Below, one piece after another: positions 38,602-47,369 of a DNA stretch of 64,000 nucleotides. A program made the translations under genes and the position numbers. The stretch is from Acinetobacter pollinis (GTDB lineage Bacteria > Pseudomonadota > Gammaproteobacteria > Pseudomonadales > Moraxellaceae): assembly GCF_015627175.1 (NCBI RefSeq), contig NZ_VTDQ01000012.1, positions 1 through 64,000 on the forward strand, given 5' to 3'. Each line of letters begins with the position of its first letter. The stretch's first letter is position 1. The notes below the pieces were generated by a model that was not told the origin of the DNA, made no database searches, and saw only the letters and a program-made list of their open reading frames with translations.

Positions 38602-38614
38602 ACTTCCTACTCCC

Positions 38615-39487
38615 TTACAGCAAACTCATAAAAATACCAGCAAAAACCAAGATTCCCACCCAACGGTTATGTAAAAACATTTTAAAACAGCGTTGTGGAT
38701 CACGGTCCTTAATTTGATACCACTGATAAAGATAATCAATAAATACCAAAAACAATGCTATCGTACCATATGGGTGCAAAATATCATCACGAAATAAAGC
38801 CCAACCAATAAGAAACAAACTCACTACTTGTAACAATGCAATGATTTGCACGTCATAACGACCAAATAAAATGGCTGTAGACTTTACACCAATTTTCAAG
38901 TCATACACACGATCGGTAATTGCATATTGGGTATCGTATGCAACTGTCCATGTTAGATTTCCAAAATATAAAAGCCAACAGGTTAAATCTAGAGGTCGAC
39001 CTACTGCAGTGAATGCCATAGGAATAGACCAAGAAAATGCTGCACCCAAAACCACTTGTGGTAAGTGTGTATAACGCTTCATAAATGGATAGATAAAGGC
39101 TAAAAATAATGCACCAAAAGAACAGTAAAACGTTGCAATAGGCAAAAATAATAATAAGCAAGCACTTGCTAGAACAAGCAGGATAAAAACTATTACTGCT
39201 TCTTTAGGTGTAATTATACCTGTGGCTAAAGGTCTGTTTTTGGTTCTTTCAACATGGCCATCTACCTTCCGATCTGCAAAATCATTAATAGCGCAACCCG
39301 CTGCACGCATAAAAATGGCGCCAAGCACCATCAGTAAAAGTACTTTAAAATTTGGAATACCACCTGTTGCATCCCATAACGCCCACAGGGTTGGCCAAAG
39401 TACCAACTCTGTACCAATTGGTCGATCAAAACGGCATAAGTAATAATATGCTTTTAGGCGCTCTGCCCATGTTATTTCTTTATTCAC
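38615..39487 (-). CDS. ubiA: 4-hydroxybenzoate octaprenyltransferase
   Basis: A membrane prenyltransferase that joins the polyprenyl tail to 4-hydroxybenzoate in ubiquinone synthesis. 290 residues with about eight hydrophobic segments. The first Asp-rich motif is visible as NDFADRKVDGHVERT, the second as YDTQYAITDRVYDLKIGVKS. It overlaps the end of ubiC by 8 bases, so the two are translationally coupled in the pathway order. Confidence 0.95.
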   Translation of the reverse strand: MNKEITWAERLKAYYYLCRFDRPIGTELVLWPTLWALWDATGGIPNFKVLLLMVLGAIFMRAAGCAINDFADRKVDGHVERTKNRPLATGIITPKEAVIVFILLVLASACLLLFLPIATFYCSFGALFLAFIYPFMKRYTHLPQVVLGAAFSWSIPMAFTAVGRPLDLTCWLLYFGNLTWTVAYDTQYAITDRVYDLKIGVKSTAILFGRYDVQIIALLQVVSLFLIGWALFRDDILHPYGTIALFLVFIDYLYQWYQIKDRDPQRCFKMFLHNRWVGILVFAGIFMSLL

Positions 39488-40007
39488 TATTACTCGGCCT
39501 TACTATACTCATATCTTGAATGAACTGTTCAAATGTGGGTAAAAATGTCTCTTGTACAATAAACTTACATCCATGCCAAGTATATGCACTTTGTCTTGTC
39601 CATCCTTCACTTAAATAAATAACGCGACGTTCGCATAAAGGAAAAGTACGTTGAAATAGAAAGAAACCTATTGGTCTTTTTCCTAAATATCTAAAAATAC
39701 GGGCTTTCCTTTGTAAACTTAATATGGGAAAAATACTTGTAGCTTTAACCCATGGCTCATCCTCACACCCAAATAAGAAAGCTTCTCTTACCCATGATGT
39801 ATGTGAGCTTGGCATATTCAACCATTGACTATCTTTAAATGTTAATCGCTCAAAAGATGACTGTATTGGTTGAACATGAAATTGTCCATGTGCAAGGCGT
39901 GTTAACTGCTGAGTTAAAGAGCCCGAAGCGTATAACCAATCATATAAATAAGGAGGAATATTCTTTAGCCGTTTTTGAGCTTGACCAATACGACGCTTCT
40001 GTTGCAT
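39480..40007 (-). CDS. ubiC: chorismate pyruvate-lyase
   Basis: The first committed step of ubiquinone synthesis: chorismate to 4-hydroxybenzoate and pyruvate. 175 residues. Family marks are WVREAFLFGCEDEPWVKATSI and the C-terminal GCKFIVQETFLPTF, where the Glu is the conserved active-site residue. No signal peptide. It overlaps ubiA. No terminator separates the pair. Confidence 0.9.
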   Translation of the reverse strand: MQQKRRIGQAQKRLKNIPPYLYDWLYASGSLTQQLTRLAHGQFHVQPIQSSFERLTFKDSQWLNMPSSHTSWVREAFLFGCEDEPWVKATSIFPILSLQRKARIFRYLGKRPIGFFLFQRTFPLCERRVIYLSEGWTRQSAYTWHGCKFIVQETFLPTFEQFIQDMSIVRPSNSE

Positions 40008-40382
40008 ATCACTACATATTATTTTAAACGCTATTAGTGTAACTGAAAATTATGTGATCGCCATCTACAATTTTATTGTTTATATACAAGTATCGTTGAA
40101 AGTACATTCTAATAAGGAACAAAACCAACGTGTTCAAAAACTTGTTTTAAGCAACCAAAGATAAAGAGGAATGACATCACTCTATGACACGTAAAACTAT
40201 AAAATTAAAACTGCATTTTGGTTATAAAGCTATCCATTGAATCATTATTACCTCTCTGCATTCCTTCACTTATTACAGTTACTTGTAAATCAATACTCTC
40301 TTGAAGAAACTTATACTTTAAATTCTATCTTTTACTCTTCAAAATATAGCTTTAAGCAAAAATTTATCTAAAGAGCAACTGA
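40008..40382. other. intergenic region upstream of ubiC
   Basis: About 375 AT-rich bases between ubiC and a small + strand frame. The ubiC promoter must lie here. I see no further gene, repeat or strong hairpin. Confidence 0.5.
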
Positions 40383-40670
40383 ATGAAAAAAGAATTATCA
40401 GATAACAATCCAAGTTATTATAGTTTATTTTTAATTTTAGGCATGTTTTCTTATTGGGGTGGAATCTTATATCTCATAAGCATGAAAAGTAAAGGAGTAT
40501 ATATAGTTAGTGATATTGGTACTTTTAATTTCAAAATAGGAATAGGTTGTGCAATTTTAGGAAAGGTCTTTAGCATTCTTTTTAATAAACTAGAAGAAAT
40601 TAATTATTTATTTTTAAAAAATATTATTGGTTGTTTTTGTAATTTAGTGGTGGTAAAGCCTAACTTCTAA
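40383..40670 (+). CDS. hypothetical small membrane protein, 95 aa
   Basis: Not recognised. Two or three hydrophobic segments are seen: YSLFLILGMFSYWGGILYLI (about 13-32), IGIGCAILGKVFSILF (about 52-67) and NIIGCFCNLVVV near the end. The polar start MKKELSDNNPS looks like a normal N-terminus, but no clear Shine-Dalgarno sequence precedes the ATG. It is an isolated, very AT-rich gene between ubiC and ohr; it could be a chance frame. Confidence 0.4.
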   Translation: MKKELSDNNPSYYSLFLILGMFSYWGGILYLISMKSKGVYIVSDIGTFNFKIGIGCAILGKVFSILFNKLEEINYLFLKNIIGCFCNLVVVKPNF

Positions 40671-40782
40671 ACTATATACCTCTTAACTTTTCTTATAAAA
40701 GCCTGAAAACTAATATTGACATCAGTCCGCCATATATATGAAATCAGCAATACTAAACTGAAGACAAAGCCATAATACCCCT

Positions 40783-40811
40783 AAAAAAATACCCACCATA
40801 ATGGTGGGTAC
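40783..40811 (-). terminator. ohr terminator
   Basis: Stem TACCCACC / GGTGGGTA with a 5-nt loop and, on the minus strand, a run of seven U. It follows the ohr stop. Confidence 0.8.
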
Positions 40812-40831
40812 TTTAACGTAAATTTAAATCA

Positions 40832-41260
40832 TTAAGCGACAATATTTAGTGTTACATCAATATTGCCACGAGTTGCATTTGAGTATGGGCATACAATGTG
40901 TGCAGCATCTACCAATTTCTGAGCAGCTTCTTGCTCCATCTCTGGCAAATGAATATTTAATGTCACTTGAATACCAAAACCATTTGGAATTGGGCCAATA
41001 CCTACTTCACCCTCAATAAAGGTATCTTTTGGCATCGCAATTTTGTCACGACCCGATACAAACTTCATTGCCCCTAGGAAGCATGCAGAATAGCCTGCAG
41101 CAAAAAGTTGTTCTGGGTTAGTTGCTTCACCGCCTGCACCACCCATTTCTTTTGGTACACCGAGTTTAACATCTAGTACACCATCACTTGATGTTGCACG
41201 ACCATCACGACCACCCGTTGCTTTTGCTTTTGCTGTATAAACGACTTGTTCCAATGACAT
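40832..41260 (-). CDS. ohr: organic hydroperoxide resistance peroxidase Ohr
   Basis: A thiol peroxidase that reduces organic and fatty-acid hydroperoxides using lipoylated proteins. 142 residues, OsmC/Ohr fold. The two catalytic cysteines are Cys60 in FAAGYSACFLGAM and Cys124 in AHIVCPYSNATRGN; the catalytic Arg is expected in the N-terminal half. GGAG precedes the start. It lies downstream of ohrR with a palindromic operator in the 90-bp gap, the classic pair. Confidence 0.95.
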   Translation of the reverse strand: MSLEQVVYTAKAKATGGRDGRATSSDGVLDVKLGVPKEMGGAGGEATNPEQLFAAGYSACFLGAMKFVSGRDKIAMPKDTFIEGEVGIGPIPNGFGIQVTLNIHLPEMEQEAAQKLVDAAHIVCPYSNATRGNIDVTLNIVA

Positions 41261-41295
41261 TGTTATTACTCCACCGTTATTAATGATTGTTTACG

Positions 41296-41315
41296 ATTAT
41301 ATCGTACACGATATA
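41296..41315 (-). promoter_or_regulatory. OhrR operator overlapping the ohr -10 box
   Basis: A perfect inverted repeat TATATCGT-AC-ACGATATA at 41298-41315. Read on the minus strand it merges with TATAAT (41296-41301), a good -10 element for ohr. A repressor sitting here would block the promoter. Assignment to OhrR is inferred from position. Confidence 0.65.
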
Positions 41316-41350
41316 AATTATCCGTCAACTGCCTTTTGATATTATTTTTC

Positions 41351-41794
41351 TTACTTCTGATTTAATCTATCACGCAATTCATTTAATTGTTGTTTTATTT
41401 CTATCATTGTTTGTAATTCACAACCTGAAGCACATTGTATTTGATTGGGAATATCCTTCATCTTTGCTTTTAACTGCATCCCTTCATCCGTTAAAGAAAC
41501 AAGTACTTGCCTTTCATCTTGCTTTGAACGATGACGTACCACCCATTTTAAAGCCTCTAGTCTTTTCAACAGTGGTGTAAGTGTAGAAGACTCTAAAAAT
41601 AACCGCTTACCGATATTTGAAACTGTCAAATGATCTTCTTCCCACAAAACCAATAAAACCAAATACTGTGGATAGGTTAATCCCCACGGTGAAAGTAGTT
41701 TTCTATAAGTCTGATTTAGAGACAAGTTCATAGAGTAGACGGCAAAACAAAACTGGTTATCTAACTTTAATAATTCATCTTGTTCAAACATCAT
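41351..41794 (-). CDS. ohrR: organic hydroperoxide-sensing MarR-family repressor OhrR
   Basis: A 147-residue winged-helix repressor that releases DNA when a cysteine is oxidised by organic peroxides. The sensing Cys16 sits in LDNQFCFAVYS, the OhrR signature. Two more cysteines near the C-terminus (Cys121 and Cys125, QCASGCE) place it in the two-cysteine class that forms a disulfide, as in Xanthomonas. The winged helix covers about 33-105 (YPQYLVLLVLWEEDHLTVSN, then RSKQDERQVLVSLT). It lies 90 bases upstream of ohr. Confidence 0.92.
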   Translation of the reverse strand: MMFEQDELLKLDNQFCFAVYSMNLSLNQTYRKLLSPWGLTYPQYLVLLVLWEEDHLTVSNIGKRLFLESSTLTPLLKRLEALKWVVRHRSKQDERQVLVSLTDEGMQLKAKMKDIPNQIQCASGCELQTMIEIKQQLNELRDRLNQK

Positions 41795-41874
41795 TTCACC
41801 CGCTCTACTTATCCAATCTAATTGATCAGTTTACTACAAAACGAAAATTATATTTGTATACCATCTTCACATAC

Positions 41875-41906
41875 AAAAAAGCCCTTATACAAGACAAGGA
41901 CTTTTC
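41875..41906 (-). terminator. terminator of the amino-acid ABC importer operon
   Basis: An imperfect A/T-flanked hairpin (AAAAAGCCCTTAT pairing with ACAAGGACTTTT, wobble and mismatch) just past the binding-protein gene. Confidence 0.5.
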
Positions 41907-41927
41907 TAATAGTGCAGGAACTATAGA

Positions 41928-42770
41928 TTATTCAATAAGTAATTCTTTTTCTGAAATATCTGTACCATATACAGGTTTCAGTGTTTTTTCATATGCCTGT
42001 TGCATTACACCTTCTTTCGTCAGCTTATCCATTTCTTGGTCAAGCCAATTCAATAAAGCAGTATCGCCTTTCTTCACTGCAGGAGCAATAAAGTCATGTT
42101 GCCCTAGTGTTGGAATACCCACTTTAAAGTTTGGATTCTCTTTTGCCCAAGCAAGTACTAACAAGTTATCATGTGCAAGTGCAGCACCACGCCCATCTTT
42201 TAAAGCATCAAACGTTTCAGTATTTTGCTCATACTTTTGTAGCTTAATTTCAGGATGATTCTTAGTGAAGAAATTATCTGCTGTTGTGCCTTTATTCACA
42301 AGTAAGATTTTATCTTTCAGCTGCGTCAAATCGGTAATTTGATGATCTTTAGGAGAAACAATGCCTAAAGCAACTTTAAGATATGGTTTTGCATAATCTA
42401 CCACTTCTTTACGTTCAGGCGTAATGGTGAAGTTTGCAAAAATAATGTCGACTTTATTCGATTTTAGATATTCAACACGGTTAGCGGCTTCAGTAGGAAC
42501 GAATTGGACTTTCTTTTCATCACCCAATAAATCTTTTGCTACATGTTTTGCAATTTCAACATCAAAACCTTGATTATTGCCTTTTTCATCTAGATAACCA
42601 AATGGTGGTTTATCAGTAAATACACCGATACGAACGACATCATTCTTCTTAATACGATCGATCGATGACAAGTTTGCATCTGTAGATTGTTCCTGCTTAC
42701 TGCATGCTGTCAGCCCCATTGCGAGTAATGATGCTGCAACCAATACTTTGGCACCACGAATAAATCCCAT
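41928..42770 (-). CDS. amino-acid ABC transporter substrate-binding lipoprotein
   Basis: The periplasmic receptor of a polar amino-acid importer, about 280 residues. The signal peptide MGFIRGAKVLVAASLLAMGLTAC ends in a lipobox, so it is lipid-anchored. The SBP family-3 fold is clear: GVFTDKPPFGYLDEKGNNQG, FDVEIAKHVAKDLLG, FANFTITPERKEVVDYAKPY. This resembles Peb1a/GltI-type aspartate-glutamate or glutamine binders. The frame opens at a TTG five codons earlier, but AAAGG precedes the ATG at 42768-42770. It is the last gene of a four-gene operon beside glnA. Confidence 0.88.
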   Translation of the reverse strand: MGFIRGAKVLVAASLLAMGLTACSKQEQSTDANLSSIDRIKKNDVVRIGVFTDKPPFGYLDEKGNNQGFDVEIAKHVAKDLLGDEKKVQFVPTEAANRVEYLKSNKVDIIFANFTITPERKEVVDYAKPYLKVALGIVSPKDHQITDLTQLKDKILLVNKGTTADNFFTKNHPEIKLQKYEQNTETFDALKDGRGAALAHDNLLVLAWAKENPNFKVGIPTLGQHDFIAPAVKKGDTALLNWLDQEMDKLTKEGVMQQAYEKTLKPVYGTDISEKELLIE

Positions 42771-42802
42771 AGTTATACCTTTCAAATGTTATATTCTTAG
42801 CA

Positions 42803-43534
42803 TTAATATGCCAAAATATTTAAGAAGTTACGTGCACGCTCTGTTTTTGGATGTTCAAAAAACTCCTCTGGCGATGCTTCCTCGATAATATGACCTTGAT
42901 CCATAAATATAATACGATCTGCAACTTTTCGCGCAAATGACATTTCATGTGTCACAATCAGCATTGTCATACCTTGCTGTGCAAGCTCAAGTACAACATC
43001 TAAAACCTCTCTCACCATTTCAGGGTCGAGTGCTGCTGTGATTTCATCCATAAGAATGACTTCTGGGTTCATGACCAACGCGCGCACAATTGCGATACGC
43101 TGTTTTTGACCACCTGATAGCTCTCGAGGGTACGCATTCTTTCGATGCATAAGCCCCACACGAGTGAGTAGTTCATCTGCAATTTTTTCAACATCTTTTG
43201 CATTTCGATTTTGAACTTTTACAGGACCCAGCAAAATATTATCTAAAATGGTCATATGACCAAATAATTCATAGTTCTGAAATACCATACCCACTTTAGC
43301 ACGGGCTTTTTCCCAACGTATATCTTTACCTAATACACCATTGCCCTCTAAAACAATTTCACCACCTTGAATTGTTTCTAGACCATTGACACAACGTAAT
43401 AGTGTACTTTTACCACAGCCAGATGGACCTAAAATAACAACAACCTCTCCACGCTGTACATTTAGGTCTACACCTTTTAATACAGGTGTTTCACCAAAAG
43501 CTTTTTGTAATTTTTGGATGGATAATAAAGCCAT
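42803..43534 (-). CDS. amino-acid ABC transporter ATP-binding protein (GlnQ/GltL-like)
   Basis: The ATPase of the importer, 243 residues. Walker [14 protein letters not shown] (about 34-46), Q-loop [12 protein letters not shown], signature [15 protein letters not shown], Walker [16 protein letters not shown]-loop [16 protein letters not shown]. It falls in the polar amino-acid uptake class by sequence style. It is encoded between the permeases and the binding protein. Confidence 0.93.
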   Translation of the reverse strand: MALLSIQKLQKAFGETPVLKGVDLNVQRGEVVVILGPSGCGKSTLLRCVNGLETIQGGEIVLEGNGVLGKDIRWEKARAKVGMVFQNYELFGHMTILDNILLGPVKVQNRNAKDVEKIADELLTRVGLMHRKNAYPRELSGGQKQRIAIVRALVMNPEVILMDEITAALDPEMVREVLDVVLELAQQGMTMLIVTHEMSFARKVADRIIFMDQGHIIEEASPEEFFEHPKTERARNFLNILAY

Positions 43535-43541
43535 AATTTGC

Positions 43542-44207
43542 CTACTCCCAAATTTTTTCTAAATATGTAGCTAACTTTGACAATGGGTAGCAAATTGCAA
43601 AATATAGAATAAAAATAAATCCATACACCCATAGTGATGCATTTGGAACAACCAATAGGGAGTTTTCTATTAACTGTTGTCCCACTTTAATAACATCAAC
43701 CACACCAATTAAAACAGCCAAAGAGCTTGTCTGCACCATTCGTGTAAACAAATTAATACTCCCCGGTGTCACGCGCTTTAAACTCTGAGGTAAAACAATG
43801 TAGTACAGCGTCTGCCACTGCGTCATACCTAACGCATAACTTGTATCACGTTGATGCTTATCAATCGAAGAAATCGCAGCTCGAACAAGATCGCCCATTT
43901 CTGCAGTTCCCCACATCACAAAAACTACAATACAAACACTAAAAGAAGAAAGCTGCCAGTTAAACCATGTTGCAAAGCCAAAATAGAAAATAAACAACCA
44001 CACCAATATAGGAATAATACGAATTGATTCTAAATAAATACGGCAGATACTACGAACAATTAGATTATTGGATGTCATTACAATTCCAAATATTGCACCC
44101 AATATAGCTGCAAAAAAGATTGAAATGAATGAAATCTTTATGGTCTCAAATAAACCAAACATCAACCGTTCAAGGTGACTTGGTTGAAATAAATACTCAA
44201 ACCCCAT
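43542..44207 (-). CDS. amino-acid ABC transporter permease 2
   Basis: A 221-residue inner-membrane permease of the HisM/GltK type with about five membrane helices. The EAA loop is partly visible around [30 protein letters not shown], the contact to the ATPase. It overlaps the upstream permease gene by 11 bases and pairs with it as a heterodimer. Confidence 0.92.
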   Translation of the reverse strand: MGFEYLFQPSHLERLMFGLFETIKISFISIFFAAILGAIFGIVMTSNNLIVRSICRIYLESIRIIPILVWLFIFYFGFATWFNWQLSSFSVCIVVFVMWGTAEMGDLVRAAISSIDKHQRDTSYALGMTQWQTLYYIVLPQSLKRVTPGSINLFTRMVQTSSLAVLIGVVDVIKVGQQLIENSLLVVPNASLWVYGFIFILYFAICYPLSKLATYLEKIWE

Positions 44208-44856
44208 GACTCACCTTACGACTGCGATACTCTAGAAAACTTGTGATTAAGGAAACAGGTAACAAAATAATCAAATAAGAACTTACTAATAGAAACAATG
44301 CTTCAGTGGTTTTATAGTCCATACCAATTAAGTCTTTCGTGACAAATAGCAACTCGACCACAGCAATAGCGCTGACAATAGAACTCTCTTTAATAAGAAA
44401 TAGACAGTTTGCACCAATTGAGGGCACAGAAATTGCGAATGCTTGAGGAAATGTGACATGCATAAATACTTGGATTGGTGTCAAACCAATACTTTTGGCT
44501 GCATCGATTTGCCCTTTAGATACAGCCTGTAAGCCTGCTCTAAATGCCTCAGCCATATAACTTCCACCTAAAAAGGTTAAACCAATGACACCACATGTAA
44601 ATCCTTCTAACTTAATTCCCACCTTAGGTAAACCATAATAAAGGAAGAAGAGCTGAATTAATAAAGGTGTGTTACGAGAAAGCTGAATATAAATTTTTGC
44701 AATTGTGCCTAAAACACGTATTTTGTACGTCACAACAACTGCGCACAGCAACCCCACAAGCATAGCTAAAATAATACTAATGCATGAAATTTTTAAAGTT
44801 GTTAATATCGCATGTCCAAATTGAGATGCGACACTATAAATATATTGCCAGTTCAA
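44197..44856 (-). CDS. amino-acid ABC transporter permease 1
   Basis: A 219-residue permease, the partner of the one encoded downstream. The N-terminal helix ATLKIS-type segment (HAILTTLKISCISIILAMLVG) and the EAA loop KGQIDAAKSIGLTPIQVFMH are typical of His/Glu/Gln permeases. It is the first gene of the operon; a promoter should lie in the 180 bases before glnA's terminator. Confidence 0.92.
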   Translation of the reverse strand: MNWQYIYSVASQFGHAILTTLKISCISIILAMLVGLLCAVVVTYKIRVLGTIAKIYIQLSRNTPLLIQLFFLYYGLPKVGIKLEGFTCGVIGLTFLGGSYMAEAFRAGLQAVSKGQIDAAKSIGLTPIQVFMHVTFPQAFAISVPSIGANCLFLIKESSIVSAIAVVELLFVTKDLIGMDYKTTEALFLLVSSYLIILLPVSLITSFLEYRSRKVSHGV

Positions 44857-45001
44857 AAGACATCCTAATAAAAATAGAGGCTTACTATAATTTTTTGCAT
44901 TTTATTGAGTTTGATGAACGCTGAACAGCAAAACATTAGAATAAAATAATATTTATATATTCTTTTTATTGATAAAGAAAAGTATTTTTAATCATAAATA
45001 T

Positions 45002-45029
45002 AAAAAAGCCTGCTTATGCAGGCTTTTTT
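45002..45029 (-). terminator. glnA terminator
   Basis: A perfect 12-bp stem AAAAAAGCCTGC / GCAGGCTTTTTT with a 4-nt loop, just after the glnA stop. Confidence 0.9.
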
Positions 45030-45038
45030 ATTTAACGC

Positions 45039-46448
45039 TTAAACGCTGTAGTACATGTCAAATTCAACTGGGTGAGTTGTCGTATTTAAACGACGAACTT
45101 CTTCAGTTTTTAATTCGATGTATGCGTCTAGCATATCTTTCGTGAATACACCGCCTCTTAACAAGAACTCTTGATCCGCTTCTAACGCATCTAAAGCCAT
45201 TTCTAGACTGTGCGCCACTGTTGGGATTTTTGCTTCTTCTTCAGGAGGAAGGTCATATAAGTTCTTATCTGCTGCTTCACCCGGATAGATTTTATTTTGA
45301 ATACCATCAAGACCTGCCATTAATAATGCAGAGAATGCTAAGTACGGGTTTGCTGCTGGATCAGGGAAACGTGCTTCAATACGTTTTGCTTTCGGGCTAG
45401 AAACATAAGGAATACGAATAGACGCTGAACGGTTACGTGCAGAGTAAGCAAGCATAATTGGTGCTTCGTAATGAGGAACCAAACGCTTATAAGAGTTTGT
45501 AGATGGGTTTGTTAAAGCATTTAATGCACGAGCATGCTTAATGACACCACCAATAAAGTAAAGTGCTGTTTCTGAAAGACCTGCATACTCATCGCCAGCA
45601 AACAAGTTTTTGCCATCTTTAGAGATAGAGATATGTACATGCATGCCTGAACCATTATCGCCCACCATTGGTTTTGGCATAAAGGTTGCTGTTTTTGCAT
45701 ATTGGTGTGCAACATTATGAATTACATATTTAAATTGTTGCACTTCATCAGCTTTACGAACCAATGTATTGAAACTTACACCAATTTCTAACTGGCAAGA
45801 TGCCACTTCATGGTGATGTACTTCTACACGGCCTTCACCCATCACTTCTTCTAGTTTTGCACACATTTCTGCACGCATATCATGATGAGAATCTACTGGA
45901 GGAACTGGGAAGTAACCACCTTTCACACGTGGACGATGGCCTGAGTTACCCGCATCAAAGTCCTTACCTGTAGACCAAGCAGCTTCTTCAGCGATTAATG
46001 TATGGCGCGCGCCAGACATATCGATGTCCCACTTCACTTCATCAAATACAAAGAATTCTGGTTCAGGACCAAAAAATGCTGTATCACCAATTCCTGTAGA
46101 TTTTAAATACTCTTCTGCACGGCGTGCAATTGAACGTGGATCACGTTCATAACCTTGTCCTGTCGCTGGCTCTACAACATCACAAGTCACAACAACAGTC
46201 GGTTCAGCAAAGAATGGATCAATAAAAGCACTCTCTGCATCTGGACGTAAAATCATATCTGATGCTTCAATGCCTTTCCAACCAGCAATTGAAGAACCAT
46301 CAAACATTTTACCGTCTTCAAAATTATCCTCATCCACAGAATGTGATGGATAAGTGACGTGTTGTTCTTTCCCTTTTGTATCTGTAAAGCGAAAATCAAC
46401 CCACTTAGCACCAGTTGCCTGAATGAGTTCTAGAACCTTGTTCGCCAT
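45039..46448 (-). CDS. glnA: glutamine synthetase type I
   Basis: Makes glutamine from glutamate, ammonia and ATP; a dodecamer. 469 residues. Signatures: [33 protein letters not shown] (ATP-binding), and the adenylylation-site Tyr in [15 protein letters not shown]. The latter shows the GSI-beta type that GlnE switches off. It is preceded by a sigma-54 promoter and NtrC-like sites. The neighbouring amino-acid importer on the same strand fits a nitrogen-supply cluster. Confidence 0.98.
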   Translation of the reverse strand: MANKVLELIQATGAKWVDFRFTDTKGKEQHVTYPSHSVDEDNFEDGKMFDGSSIAGWKGIEASDMILRPDAESAFIDPFFAEPTVVVTCDVVEPATGQGYERDPRSIARRAEEYLKSTGIGDTAFFGPEPEFFVFDEVKWDIDMSGARHTLIAEEAAWSTGKDFDAGNSGHRPRVKGGYFPVPPVDSHHDMRAEMCAKLEEVMGEGRVEVHHHEVASCQLEIGVSFNTLVRKADEVQQFKYVIHNVAHQYAKTATFMPKPMVGDNGSGMHVHISISKDGKNLFAGDEYAGLSETALYFIGGVIKHARALNALTNPSTNSYKRLVPHYEAPIMLAYSARNRSASIRIPYVSSPKAKRIEARFPDPAANPYLAFSALLMAGLDGIQNKIYPGEAADKNLYDLPPEEEAKIPTVAHSLEMALDALEADQEFLLRGGVFTKDMLDAYIELKTEEVRRLNTTTHPVEFDMYYSV

Positions 46449-46478
46449 GCTCTTTGCTCCAATATGAAGTGTTTTATT

Positions 46479-46493
46479 GCACTTATGCAGTGC
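46479..46493. promoter_or_regulatory. NtrC-like palindrome in the glnA leader
   Basis: GCAC-TTATGCA-GTGC: matches the GCAC-N7-GTGC core of NtrC sites and lies between the sigma-54 promoter and the glnA start. Function is inferred. Confidence 0.5.
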
Positions 46494-46515
46494 GTCTTGC
46501 AGTTAGGCTTTAGAA

Positions 46516-46531
46516 TGCAAACCTCATGCCA
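46516..46531 (-). promoter_or_regulatory. sigma-54 promoter of glnA
   Basis: On the minus strand TGGCATGAGGTTTGCA: GG and GC separated by exactly 10 bases, the -24/-12 arrangement of RpoN promoters, 68 bases before the glnA start codon. Confidence 0.75.
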
Positions 46532-46713
46532 ACTTCAGGTCAAATCTTTCATTGTCATTCGATTTCTTATTCATTGCCCTGTCTTACTTTAAATAACAAT
46601 AGAATAATTACGTTGTAGATGCCAGTCATCGCACTAGAATAAAACAATTTATGCACATCTCTAATTGAGTATGTAGAAATTACATTCAAATTTCTAGCAT
46701 ATAACAAAAATTA

Positions 46714-46763
46714 ATTGCACCAAATTAGCACATTAAATCTTTCGCATGCTTTTATTGCACCAA
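46714..46763. promoter_or_regulatory. two direct ATTGCACCAA elements upstream of glnA (possible NtrC half-sites)
   Basis: ATTGCACCAA occurs at 46714-46723 and 46754-46763, exactly 40 bases apart, i.e. about four helical turns, some 200 bases upstream of the sigma-54 promoter. TGCACCA matches one half of NtrC sites; the second halves are not conserved. Confidence 0.4.
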
Positions 46764-46934
46764 CTTATACCAAAAATATAGTTTGAGCATTCATTAAATG
46801 CCTGAAATATAAAATGATCGCTATAAAGTTGAACCCAATGCTCAAAGAAAGGAATTTCAAAAAATTAAATCAACCCTGATTCTTTCATATCTATTACATA
46901 TTTTTGTATTTATTGAATGAATATTTAAAAGTAT

Positions 46935-46959
46935 AAAAAACCATCCGAAGATGGTTTTC
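46935..46959 (-). terminator. terminator of the exported-protein gene
   Basis: A perfect 9-bp stem AAAACCATC / GATGGTTTT with a 4-nt loop, with a U-rich tail on the minus strand. Confidence 0.7.
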
Positions 46960-46970
46960 TTGAACTAGAT

Positions 46971-47369
46971 TTAATTATGCCAAAAAGTTGCACTTGGATT
47001 CGCTACAGCATCTTCACCATATCTTGAACTATATTTATAAATTTTATTTACTTTCATCGATTTACAAATATTAGAATCAGCCCCAATTAAACGACTTACT
47101 TTTTCGCACTCAGCCATCCCCATCGCATTTATAAAGGTTAACTTATCTTCAGGATAGGCATACAAATAGTACTTAGTCATATAATTCATCTTTTTTTCAC
47201 AAGTATTATTTCCATTTCCATTTGCTACTTTTACAGCCAACCCCTTTTCTAAAAAATTAAGATTGCTCTCATTATCACCAGACACAATACATATTCTATA
47301 ACCCGGCTGAGCATATACCGCCGTAAAACCTAAAATGTTTATAGCAAATAAAAAAACTACTACGCGCAT
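46971..47369 (-). CDS. hypothetical exported protein, 132 aa
   Basis: Not recognised. A signal peptide MRVVVFLFAINILGFTAVYA (cut after Ala) leads to a mature part of about 112 residues with four cysteines (RICIVSG, NTCEKK, AECEKV, NICKSM), enough for two disulfides, so a folded periplasmic or secreted protein is likely. The frame is open 10 codons further upstream, but AAAGAAGA precedes the ATG at 47367-47369. It lies between glnA and the integrase; whether it belongs to the host or to the prophage edge is unclear. Confidence 0.65.
   Translation of the reverse strand: MRVVVFLFAINILGFTAVYAQPGYRICIVSGDNESNLNFLEKGLAVKVANGNGNNTCEKKMNYMTKYYLYAYPEDKLTFINAMGMAECEKVSRLIGADSNICKSMKVNKIYKYSSRYGEDAVANPSATFWHN

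Larger units (their letters stand above)
46449..46970. other. regulatory region between glnA and the 132-aa exported protein gene
   Basis: About 520 gene-free bases. Contains the sigma-54 promoter, the GCAC-N7-GTGC site and the paired ATTGCACCAA elements listed separately, and at its far end the terminator of the neighbouring gene. No additional ORF is convincing. Confidence 0.6.
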
